From Scolanthus callimorphus (lineage: Eukaryota > Cnidaria > Anthozoa > Actiniaria > Edwardsiidae): a stretch of DNA of 64,000 nt. Numbering within the stretch: position 1 is the first letter of the stretch; every line of letters begins with the position of its first letter. Of the stretch, positions 44,650 to 56,600 are shown piece by piece. The translations under genes and the position numbers were made by a program. The stretch lies in assembly GCA_033964015.1 (NCBI GenBank), contig CM066921.1, positions 25,277,355-25,341,354 of the forward strand. Reading direction: 5' to 3'. The notes beneath the pieces are model-generated. The model saw only the letters and a program-made list of their open reading frames with translations. It was not told where the DNA came from and ran no database searches.

Positions 44650-47600
44650 CTAAAAGAGATAAATAAGTTTTCCCGTAAATAAATAGAGGATATTACACGG
44701 TGGCGCGAATATATTTTATTTTCGAGTGGCAAGAAGAATATTTTGCGAACGAGCGCAGCGAGTGAGAACTAAGTTAAACTTAATTTTGTGGCTTAAAACT
44801 CGAGTGACCGAGCGAGATTATTTCACTGTAAACGAAGTGAGGAAAACAACACTGCAAGATTGGCGGGAAATAGGGCAAGCGCGCGTACACATCCGGGACA
44901 TTCGGTACATAATTTTTTCATAGTTTAAGGAGGCTTGAAATAGTTTCTTCAGTGATGATTCACTGCCGTTTTATTTGCCGTTGATTTCCTTGTTCTTCTA
45001 CCCGTCAATATGATTCTCCGATATATTTTGACCATCTGTTACTTTGGGGTCTAATTCGGGCCCCCCTCTATATCTCTGGAACCACTGGAGCTGGAGCTAT
45101 GATCATCAAACTTTACACAATGACAATGAGCCACACCCATTTGTGTCACGTGGGTACAAAATGGGACGTTACAATAACGTATTTTTTATCAGTTTTTAAG
45201 TAATTGTAATGAACTTTCAAAAACTTGGTAAATAATACTCTAAAAGCCAAACTTGGCAGAATGAAAACTTGACTTGAACAGAGTGATGTGACTCATCAAT
45301 CAGGGTTGCCATGGCAACCCCCTGGTTCCCAGGCTCCCCAGACAATTTTAGGATTTCCCGATTTTTCCCGCCCAGATTTCAGAATTAACCAATTTGCTTG
45401 TTACTAAAAGCGAGCTACTACTAAATAAGATAAGTAGGCATGGCAATGTAGGTTACAATTGATTTCTTCAAAAGATATAGCCTCATCTAGAATTTTGGAT
45501 AGGGGTGGTCTGGAACAAAGGCTGTTGCCATGGCAATCAAATAAGGTAAACAAAATTATCAGAAAGAGTGAGTTCAATAACCGTGGCAAGTTTGATAGGA
45601 TTTGATGCAAATCCAACAAAAATATAGATCATCAAATAATTCACCACTTTGTTTGTTGAGAGTGTGACGTCATCAAGTCACACTTTGGAGCAATGGCGGC
45701 CAAATTTCAAACTCTAATATCTTCGGAACCAAAAAAAGATTTTTGAAAACAGAAAGAAGCATATTTCTTCTGAGCCTCAGCTCTTTCAAGTAAGGCATAA
45801 AGTAAATAATTTTCAAACTTGATAATAGTGGCACTTTAAATACAACTCATTTCTTGACTACAACGCGTGTGGCGTCCAATCTGTACTGGGGGTGTTTCTA
45901 TCCAGTCTGTCAAGTCGTTTAAGCTTCTCGGTGTTTTCATATCTGACGACCTGTGACGTGGGACGCGCATGTGGACCACGTAGTAAAGAAAGCCAATCGC
46001 AGGCTATACGATCTGAGAGCCCTAAGGAAGTGTAAAGTTGCCACTAGAGATGTAGTTTCTGTTTACTGCTCACTAGTGAGATCAGCCCTTGAGTATGCGG
46101 CCGTTGTATTTGCCAACTTCCGCGCGCTTTCTATAGTACTCCGGGCCGTAGTTATAGTGACGCATTGGAAATACTCTGGCTTAGCGAAGAGGGTCTTTAA
46201 GTCAAAACTTCGTCGCTGGTATCCAACCTGACAACCCACTCCTTAATGTGATGCTGTAAAGTCGCATTGAGGTTCAGCACCAATATAACCTTAGATCTAG
46301 CAGCCAAAGCCATGTAAGGTTGTGTCACACAAACCGTTGTCAAGAATTCGTAATTGTTCGTCATTTAGATTTATTGTAATTGTTATAACTGCAAGTAGCG
46401 CTGCTACCTGTAATTCAGCCACTGCTGCTGTAAGAGGTGTGAATAAACTATACTACATCTACTACTTTTTTGCACACTTCTCGAGATATTTAACACTTAT
46501 TGGATGAGGTTGAGCATGATAGTGAGATTTGTCAACGCCGAGGTTTGTGTTATCTGCTGAAGCGAAGCTGAGGCGGATAACACTAACTCGAGGCGTTTAC
46601 AAATATCACTATCATGCGAAAACAGAATTCAATAATTGTTTTATTATTCAGCAACAAGGAATTCTTACCTAGCTAAACGAAGTCATTTCTTGACTACAAC
46701 GCGTGTGGCGTCCAATCTGTACTGGGGGTGTTTCTATCCAGTCTGTCAAGTCGTTTAAGCTTCTCGGTGTTTTCATATCTGACGACCTGTGACGTGGGAC
46801 GCGCATGTGGACCACGTAGTAAAGAAAGCCAATCGCAGGCTATACGATCTGAGAGCCCTAAGGAAGTGTAAAGTTGCCACTAGAGATGTAGTTTCTGTTT
46901 ACTGCTCACTAGTGAGATCAGCCCTTGAGTATGCGGCCGTTGTATTTGCCAACTTCCGCGCGCTTTCTATAGTACTCCCGGGCCGTAGTTATAGTGACGC
47001 ATTGGAAATACTCTGGCTTAGCGAAGAGGGTCTTTAAGTCAAAACTTCGTCGCTGGTATCCAACCTGACAACCCACTCCTTAATGTGATGCTGTAAAGTC
47101 GCATTGAGGTTCAGCACCAATATAACCTTAGATCTAGCAGCCAAAGCCATGTAAGGTTGTGTCACACAAACCGTTGTCAAGAATTCGTAATTGTTCGTCA
47201 TTTAGATTTATTGTAATTGTTATAACTGCAAGTAGCGCTGCTACCTGTAATTCAGCCACTGCTGCTGTAAGAGGTGTGAATAAACTATACTACATCTACT
47301 ACTTTTTTGCACACTTCTCGAGATATTTAACACTTATGGATGAGGTTGAGCATGATAGTGAGATTTGTCAACGCCGAGGTTTGTGTTATCTGCTGAAGCG
47401 AAGCTGAGGCGGATAACACTAACTCGAGGCGTTTACAAATATCACTATCATGCGAAAACAGAATTCAATAATTGTTTTATTATTCAGCAACAAGGAATTC
47501 TTACCTAGCTAAACGAAGTCATTTCTTGACTACAACGCGTGTGGCGTCCAATCTGTACTGGGGGTGTTTCTATCCAGTCTGTCAAGTCGTTTAAGCTTCT

Positions 47601-50600
47601 CGGTGTTTTCATATCTGACGACCTGTGACGTGGGACGCGCATGTGGACCACGTAGTAAAGAAAGCCAATCGCAGGCTATACGATCTGAGAGCCCTAAGGA
47701 AGTGTAAAGTTGCCACTAGAGATGTAGTTTCTGTTTACTGCTCACTAGTGAGATCAGCCCTTGAGTATGCGGCCGTTGTATTTGCCAACTTCCGCGCGCT
47801 TTCTATAGTACTCCCGGGCCGTAGTTATAGTGACGCATTGGAAATACTCTGGCTTAGCGAAGAGGGTCTTTAAGTCAAAACTTCGTCGCTGGTATCCAAC
47901 CTGACAACCCACTCCTTAATGTGATGCTGTAAAGTCGCATTGAGGTTCAGCACCAATATAACCTTAGATCTAGCAGCCAAAGCCATGTAAGGTTGTGCCA
48001 TACAAACCGTTGTCAAGAATTCGTAATTGTTCATCATTTAGATTTATTGTAATTGTTATAACTGCAAGTAGCGCTGCTACCTGTAATTCAGCCACTGCTG
48101 CTGTAAGAGGTGTGAATAAACTATACTACATCTACTACTTTTTTGCACACTTCTCGAGATATTTAACACTTATTGGATGAGGTTGAGCATGATAGTGAGA
48201 TTTGTCAACGCCGAGGTTTGTGTTATCTGCTGAAGCGAAGCTGAGGCGGATAACACTAACTCGAGGCGTTTACAAATATCACTATCATGCGAAAACAGAA
48301 TTCAATAATTGTTTATTATTCAGCAACAAGGAATTCTTACCTAGCTAAACGAAGTCGACGACGAGGCCTTGCAAGGCGAAACGATTTTTCAACTTCAGCT
48401 TACGTCCATTAGTATTTTCCTCTTCGTATTCAATTCAAATAGCCATTGTTGATGTTTAGATATCATGAGCAATGATCTCTCGGCAAAAAGCATAGCAGAT
48501 TCAACGAGAATATTGGCTAAATGGCTTTTGCCTTTCGAAATGAAAACCAAGATGGCGGCCGAACCTATTGGCTTGCGTTATGACGTCATTAGAGTGCATC
48601 AATCCTAATGCCTGGAGTTTGACGTCACGAACTGTGCGCCAACATGCTTTCGCTGTGTACTCTTAGCAAATCAGAAACGAGATAGTGTCATGGCTGAATA
48701 ATTATTGCATATTGTTAATAGGTCATGTACCTTTGCTGTAGGCTTGTTTGGTACAGGATTTACGTTGAAGCCTTCGCGGTTACAATTTCGCTGCATTGAC
48801 GAATCAGGCACAAGAGACCTCCATTCCCTCTTGCCAAGATGAGAAGCGGTGTACCGATCAGTTGATATGATCGAGTACAACGAATCATGCCGTCTCTTCA
48901 TGTCCATCTTCAAGATAAAATGCTCATACGTTTACACTCTACAAAATGTACGATTTATCTCGCCTGGGCAATCGTACGTAAATGCAAGAGACGCGCGTTT
49001 TTTTTTTTTTAAATACGCTTGTTTGGGTGTCCAGTCACCACGGGAACTCAAACTTTCGCGGTGAGTCCTCCGCCGTGGCGCATTGAGCGTGACTGGAAGC
49101 TCGTCACACAAAATAGGCACAAAAGGCGAATAAAAACGCGCGCCGCACTAAAGATTTATGTTGTATTTACGGACGTTCGCCAGCACACCCTAGCTAATAC
49201 AAGATAGAGCGAATTTCACATGACCATCGTGAAAACAATTGCAAATAAGCAATCGCTAGCCAATCAGAATCGAGAGAAATCACACATTCCTCAAAAAGGG
49301 TGTTTTTTTCTCAGCCAATAACCAGCCGAACCAATTAGTAAGTAATTACACAATTTCATTTTCTGCAGAATTTCATTGGCTGAGAAAAATGAGAACGCAA
49401 AGCAATCGCAATTACATAATACATCTCGACAGTCAAGTGAAATGTCACCCTTTACGACCCTTTACTGATATTAGTGATATTCCTTTACGACCCTTTACTG
49501 ATATTAGTGATATTCCTTTACGACCCTTTACTGATATTCAGAGATTGTAGCTTCATCGGAAAGTGATGCACAACGGTAGGGTGGTGCGCAACTTCTGCAA
49601 ATTATCGCTGGAATCGTCCTACTCTTCGGTTGCCTCACCTTGAGCCATCTAGTGGCTCCAGTTTTCATTCCCAGGCACAGATGGTTGAATGGAAGTCGAG
49701 AGTACGTGGCCAACTTCATGTCGCCGGCGAAGGGATCGGAGAACACACCCTCTACGTTGTAAACGTTGTGAGACTTCCAGTAGTTAGACTCGTACTTGAA
49801 GACATTCTATGAGAAAAGTACCATGCAGGTTTTCTGTCACTGTTAACCTCGTTTCGTCCTGCTAATCTAACGTGTTTACCCGAATTTATCGATAACGCAT
49901 TCATTGTTCCCTAGTTACTGTTGCTACGTCGGACAAGCCCAAATGTTTCTTTGGCATAGATCATGGAAAAGATCGATTGCAGGACGATGTTAGAAGTTGC
50001 CTCATAATTTATGGGTTTTATGTTTTCATCAGGAAAATGATTTGTCAAAAGTATTTGAGTCTGTTTGAGTATGTTGCTAGGACATTTTGAATTCCACAGA
50101 GAAAACTGCCCGTTGTTTGGTGACTAATCAAGCGGTCTATTTTCTGTCGTCAGCCGAATTGACCGTCATTGTTTTCGCGTGCTTTTCGTGAATGAAATTG
50201 ATTTGTGTTCATTTGGCACTGTAGTCGGACCAGAGATATCTCAATATCTGTTACTCAGCCGACTAGCGGTTGTATTATCCAAAACATCAAGTATTACTCA
50301 GATGACGCCATCATTATTTTTTTCTTTTTGTCTCACGTCTAAGCGCCTGCCGTACTTTCTTCGTCTCTCCTTTGTTCAGTTGTTGATCTTTCTTAATTGG
50401 CTAAGTGTGTTTACTTTTCTACACTCATCTGAAATCTTTCAGGTAATTTCACTTACCGAGCCTCCATCAATCTTCATAATTACTGTCCATCCTCGAGAAC
50501 CACACACTTCATCCATGTAGCAGTAAACGCGGATCTTTTCTCTTAGGTTCATGTAGTACACCCCATTGCGAGCATTCCTAAACATTAAATTTGCAACTCT

Positions 50601-53600
50601 TAAGGAACGCAATGACATATTCAATTTTTTTTGCGATTTTTGATTGTTTATTTGGGGGTTCTTGCGTGTCTTTGAAACGTGGAAATTGCAAAAAAACGAT
50701 TGTTTAAAAACGCTTTTTAGTCATTTTAAAGCCCACACTTAATAAGGATATTCAATCAAATTATTCATTTTTGCGTTGATCCAAAGTATCACTTCTCCCA
50801 ACGTGTAGGCCGTAATATCTTAATACCATATCATTCAAATTTTATCAAAATTTGGCATTTTGTCTTTGGCTATAAGGACTATACATTCAGTAAAGTGAAG
50901 TAACTGTGCTTATATAGCGCATATTCACAGGGCTCTAAGCGCTTTATAAGTCATCCTATAGAAACCAGTTTATAAACATGAGTGTGTGTGTGTGTTAGTA
51001 TAGTGCGTTTTGTAACACGGTCCTCGTTCTTTAAGGTCCCTCTGGTTCCGGTAAGTGTAGTGTATGTGAGAGACGGGGCCTACGGTTTTACGTCCTTATC
51101 GAGAAGACGCATTTGCAGATGTTAGAGCAAGAACAGAAGGCAGAACCTTCACCTCAATTATTTAGAAAAGACCGAGTGTTGGTCCAGCCGGGGTTTGAAA
51201 TCCCAACCTCCCGCACATTAGCCCGGCGCGCTAACCGGTCGTTGGTCAAATTAACTGCAAATCGAAACCCCATTTACGCTTCGAATAAACCGCAAAATAA
51301 CTACTGAAATAGAAATACATAATTTTCTACTTTACATAATAATAAAGTGTTGTGCATTTTCAATGGAAAAACGGCCAACTACGGCCAATTTTAATTCCAT
51401 TCAATAGTCAGAAACTGCGAAGTTGAAAAGCTCGTCTCCGCTCGGTCAGCATCAAAATCAACTTACTTTTTAGCCTCATAGATAGCTTTACAGGATGGGG
51501 CGGGGTTATCAAAGGAGCCAAGAGGGGCGTTAGGGAGGCGCTCTTGAGATAGGATGTAACCGAAGCTAGGAGTACTCTTGTCTCCCCCTTCCGGGCTGCA
51601 GCGAGCCTCGTTCCCAGCGCTGTTTTGGGTGTTTTGTCCGCAACGGTTACCCTGTGTTCCAAATCCAATGCGGGAGTCGGGAGAGTTGCAGTCGTTCTCT
51701 TGGTTGCTTAGGATACCAATTCTTGCCTTGGAGCCAGCACCAACGACAACATTAAATCCCTCGCGGTTACAGTTCCTCTGCGAAAATATGAGTTATTTTA
51801 AGGAGGAGCACCATACCACAAAACTTATGTGACCACTACACCTTCATACTGTATACCATGGCTGGAACTAATTATGGAAAATGTAATATTTCTTTTAAAG
51901 GGGGTTACCATTTGGAATACCGGATATATCTCGGGGGCTAGTTGTATATTTAACCATTATCCTACAAGATTACGAAGAATATCGTCTAACGTAACCGACG
52001 AGGGACGCAGTCCAGTGTTGGCTAAATTCGACGGTATTCTGCACAATGGAGCAGGATAATGGTTTTATTATTCAAGACATCGATAACACAAAACATTGGT
52101 AGAAGAGATGCATTTACGCGTATTTTTTTCCAGCTCAATAATGAAATTTCGCTCAGGTGACAGACACGCAGGAATGTATTTATTTATTTATTTGTTTAGA
52201 GACTTTCATCTGTACAGATATAAAAAGTTACTAACAATAAAACATATGAGATACTAAAATTACCCATTAATTACAAATACAAACACGATCCAAACAATAC
52301 ATACTACTAATACTACAAAAGGTTATGATTCATAATAAAGAGAAGAGAAAAAACAGTTCCAGCGCAGCTCACGTGCAGCAGTTTGTGTTGTTGATCGATC
52401 TACAATAGGGGCAGATCGATTTCCATGTACGCACCAGCTGAGGGTGAAAATCCCTGTTCAGTTTTTTCAAAAAAGTACAACTTCACACGGTCTTTGAAGA
52501 TGGCGTAACTAGAAGACTGCCTAATTGAAAAATGGAGATTATTCCATATTGGTACGATTCTATTAAAAAAATTCTCTAAAAAGAAGAAGTCATTTCTTGT
52601 TGGTAACTTCTACAGGCCCGACCGTACGTCTAAATATTACGATAAAGACTTCATGGTTACATTGAATGACATCTTAGACACCGCTACTGCCGAGGGCAAA
52701 GAATTGATTCTATGTGGCGATTTAAACTGTTGTTTCATGTCGGCTCATCGTAATAATACTGAATGTAAACAACTTAAGTCAATTTTCAAAGGTCTAAATA
52801 TGAAACAGCTTATCGAAAAGCCAACCAGGATCACTAAGGATTCTAAATCACTGATAGATCTGGTCGCCGTAAATTGCCCTCAGAACATACGATGTTCGGG
52901 AGTTGTGTCCACTCATCTTAGTGATCATGAGCTAGTTTACTGTGTACGCAAGATTAACTGGAAGAAAGCGCCAGCGCAAATCAAGACTTTCAGAAACTAT
53001 GCTAATTATATTCCGAACGACTTTTGCAAGGATCTTAAAGGTGTTATACGGAGTACCATTTCTACTCCCAGTGGGCCAGATGTGAGTGTTGATCAACTTT
53101 GGGCTCAGTTCAAGCGTGCATTTGTCACAGTGGCTGACCGTCATGCGCCAGTGATACAAAACCGTGTGCGAGGTGTGGAAAATTGTCCGTGGCTGAACAA
53201 AAGTATTAAATCAATTATGCGACAACGCGATTATTTCTTGAAAAAAGCGAGGAAAACAAACCATTCGGAGGATTGGTCGAGTTATCGCTGTTTTCGCAAT
53301 CGAGTGACGAGAGAAATCAAGAAGGCCAAAGCGGCATACAATAGGAGATTGATTGAGGACTGTGATGGCGATCATAGGGCATTTTGGAAGACGATGAAAA
53401 AGCTCCTGCCCGGGGAGAAGAAATCCGCCTCACTGAATATTTCCATCAATGGTCATGTTTCCTCCGATAAGCAATGCATAGCTAATGCTTTCAATACGTT
53501 CTTCGTCTCCGCAGCTACTCGCCTTATGGACACTCTTCGGTTTTCCTGTGCTCGTGAACACAGGGTACCCACACGTCAGTACCCTCCTTTCACCTTCGAA

Positions 53601-56600
53601 GAGGTTTCGGAAGGCTTTGTTGTATCTCAGTTGCGCAGCCTGAAAAGTGGGAAGGCTGTGGGTTTGGATAACATTCCTGCCCGACTTTTAAAGGACGCAG
53701 CGAACATTGTAACCAAGCCTTTGACTGTCATCATTAACACGTCACTGCGGTCCGGACAGATTCCCAGTGATTGGAAATCTGCGCGAGTTGTTCCTCTTTT
53801 CAAGAAAGGGAAGTCGGACGAAATGGACAACTATCGGCCCATTTCCATTCTACCCGTTCTATCTAAACTTCTGGAGCGTGCAGTGCATGTTCAGTTGTAT
53901 GCCTATCTCCAGCGACACAAAATCTTGAGCCCGTATCAGTGCGGCTTTCGTAAATGCCACTCGACAGAATTCGCCGCTCTTAGTTTTGCTGATAATATAC
54001 GCCGGAACATAGATCAAGGCCAACTAACTGGCGCTGTGTTCATCGATCTGCGGAAGGCTTTTGACAGCTTGGATCATGGTGTGCTGCTGGGGAAGTTGTC
54101 TGATCTGGGAATTACTGGGCATGAATTGAAATGGTTCACCGGTTATCTGTCAAACCGAACCCAAGTCGTCGAGTTTCAAGGCATATCTTCTAACCCTGAA
54201 GTTATCTCTGCCGGGGTACCTCAGGGGTCCATTCTTGGGCCTTTGTTGTTCATACTACACGTGAATGATTTACCGAATGTGACGTCTAAGTGTAACATCC
54301 TCATGTACGCTGATGATACAGTTCTGTATTGCTCGGGACCCCGAGCCTCATCTATTGAAAACAAACTTAATGCTGAATTACATGAGATAGAACGCTGGCT
54401 CTCCGAAAATAGCCTGTTTCTGAATTCTACAAAGACTGAATCAATTCTTTTCGGGACTGCCCAAAAAATTACAAATGCTATCTTTTTTAATATTTCTATC
54501 AATGGCAAGTGTATTAAGAGGGTTCACGAGTTTACATATCTCGGCGTAGTTTTTGACGAGCGTCTTAGCTGGAACAGTCATGTAAGGAATGTATTATCAA
54601 AAGTAGGCAAGCGTGTAGGCATGTTAGGTCGTCTTCGTGGCAATTTGACTACTCACAGTGCGAATGTTATCTATACGACTCTCATACGACCAATCTTAGA
54701 TTACTGTGATAGTGTGTGGTGAGGTGAATAGTCAAAATCTCGAAAACATGCAGAAGCGCGCAGGTAGAATTGTAGCGCGAACCAGCCGCAGTTTCCCTGC
54801 TATGGAATCTCTTAAATGGCCAACTCTAGTGGAAAGGCGCCAGAATCATGTTTTTAATCTTGTCAAAAAATGCATTAAGGGGCGTTGCCCACAGTATTTT
54901 AAGAGTTATTTCCAGTTCAACAATGCCATATACGCGCGCACTACAAGACAACGCAATTTGCTGCATTTCCCGGCTGTTAGGACTGAAGCTGCAAAAAGGT
55001 CTTTCTATTTTTATGGCTGCACCGTTTTTAATAAATTTTCTAAATAATTATATATATATATACATTTTTAATCATATATAGATTTTTAATCATATATAGT
55101 TTTATAAATTCATAATTATTATTACCTATTTATATATGTTTTATATTTTAGATGTATATTAGTGCTCAGGGCTCCTATTGATAACAGGTTGTTTTTTCAA
55201 TCTGAAAGGGCTACCCTGAGCCTTATAATTAAATAAAGGTTTCTGTTCTGTTCTGTTCTGAAACGCATAGATCTCAGATTAAGGTTAGTGAGAGTGCTCT
55301 CATAGTGCGACCACTAGACAAAGAAAAATCACCATTATTCTGGAAATCTACTAAACTATTCAGACTTTGTAGAAAAAACAAAGGTCCCTACACTCTAGCC
55401 AATAGGAAATTGGCAGGAGATGCAGCTGAATTAACCGGGTTTTTTTGTGCCCTGTGTCATGTGCAGAAGACAGATATTGATGTTTCAATGACCATGTTTG
55501 GGCTGTGCATCGGTGTGCTGAATAATAATATCCGATAGCCGCAGCTATACCTGTAATCCGGGGTGAGGCATGAACTTTTTCCAGAACGCTCTTCCATGTG
55601 AACGGCTCGGTAACGGTTATCGGCGATCAAGGTGTATAGGGACTCCGCAGTGTAGTCTAGGCGACCCCACCTCATTGTATTCCCGGTCCTCATACCGAGG
55701 CAGAGCTTGGAGAAAGGCAGATGTGAGTAGGTGGCAAGTTTTGTCTCGATCTTGTCAAGACCACCAGCTGCCCCTGCAGGATTGTACGTTTGTTTGTTTG
55801 TCCACAGCGCAGAGTCGTACTTGAATGTGCCCTTAAAGCAAACACGAAAAGAGAGACAGTTAAGTTGTGTCATTAAATACACATAAAGGCCCGTTCGCAC
55901 TTGCAAATTTTGCTGCAATTTTTGTCGCGAGAGTCGCAGCGATTTTTCTCGCACGTACGCGTAAAATCACTAATGTACACTAGGTACAACTCGGCGCAAT
56001 CTGCCGCGATTTTTTTGTCGCGTAATATCGCGGAGATTTCAAACATGTTCGAAGCACGATATCGCACCGTATTTGCGTCCGGCCTTAAAACAGTTGAAAG
56101 TGAACCAAACAATTATTCATGATCAACTTGTACTCGGAAGGAAAGAAGCATTTTGCAAAATCCTTCGATTTTTTTTTCCTGCTGGTCTCTATATACCCTG
56201 GGTACCAGAGTCTCCGAGCTTCGCTCCTCGTGCCAAGCCGCCGCTATTGCGGCGTCTTGGCTTAGCGTGTCAGTAAACGGGTGAAGCGTCGAGCCTCTGG
56301 TACCCAGGGTAGTCTCTATACTGCTTTATATACTTTCTTAGAATAAGTTACTTAAATTTTCAGTCAGCGTTTCCGGAAGGAAGTATAAATTAAAATTACG
56401 AAACACACCAGACGTCCGCAATTCCTTGTGGACTTGGACAGACGTTCTTTAAAGGGGTATTAAACAAACCTAGACTGGTATTTGACTATCTAACAGTTAT
56501 TTGGATGTTTTTGCATCACCAACAGTGTGCTAAAATCCAACATATTATTGTTACCTTGTTCCCATCGATTTTCATGATCATAGCCCAGCCCTTGATCCAC

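Larger units (their letters stand above)
45847..48354. repeat. Tandem triplication of an 836-bp unit
   Basis: Copies 45,847-46,682, 46,683-47,518 and 47,519-48,354 are about 99% identical (single-base indels at homopolymers and a few substitutions, such as ACTCCGGG against ACTCCCGGG). Each unit holds a LINE RT C-terminal fragment, a spacer, and a palindrome. All three lie in intron 6 of the fibrinogen-like gene. Confidence 0.95.
52585..55260 (+). mobile_element. Nearly intact 5'-truncated LINE with (TTCTG)n tail
   Basis: Starts mid-endonuclease at about 52,585 and runs through a complete RT to a 3'UTR and a TTCTG pentamer tail (about 55,241-55,260). Pentamer or octamer tails are typical of CR1-group elements. 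The ORF is open for 689 codons from 52,653 and is broken only once, near its end. It is inserted head-to-head against the minus LINE tail, within intron 2 of the fibrinogen-like gene. Confidence 0.85.

Noticed and set aside
46322..48180. Repeated 61-82-codon ORFs starting MSHKPLSRIRN / MPYKPLSRIRN
   Set aside because: They are the 3'UTR of the LINE fragment repeated by the triplication; no protein family.
49448..49537. Possible CRISPR-like array
   Set aside because: Contiguous 33-bp tandem repeats without spacers in eukaryotic DNA; not CRISPR.
51180..51250. tRNA gene
   Set aside because: A and B box-like sequences exist but there is no full cloverleaf or acceptor stem; better read as a tRNA-derived SINE.
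52165..55260. Twin-priming 5' inversion of a single LINE
   Set aside because: The inverted piece (52,165-52,584) is a LINE 3' end with its own tail and a different 3'UTR, so it is a separate element rather than the inverted 5' part of the plus-strand LINE.
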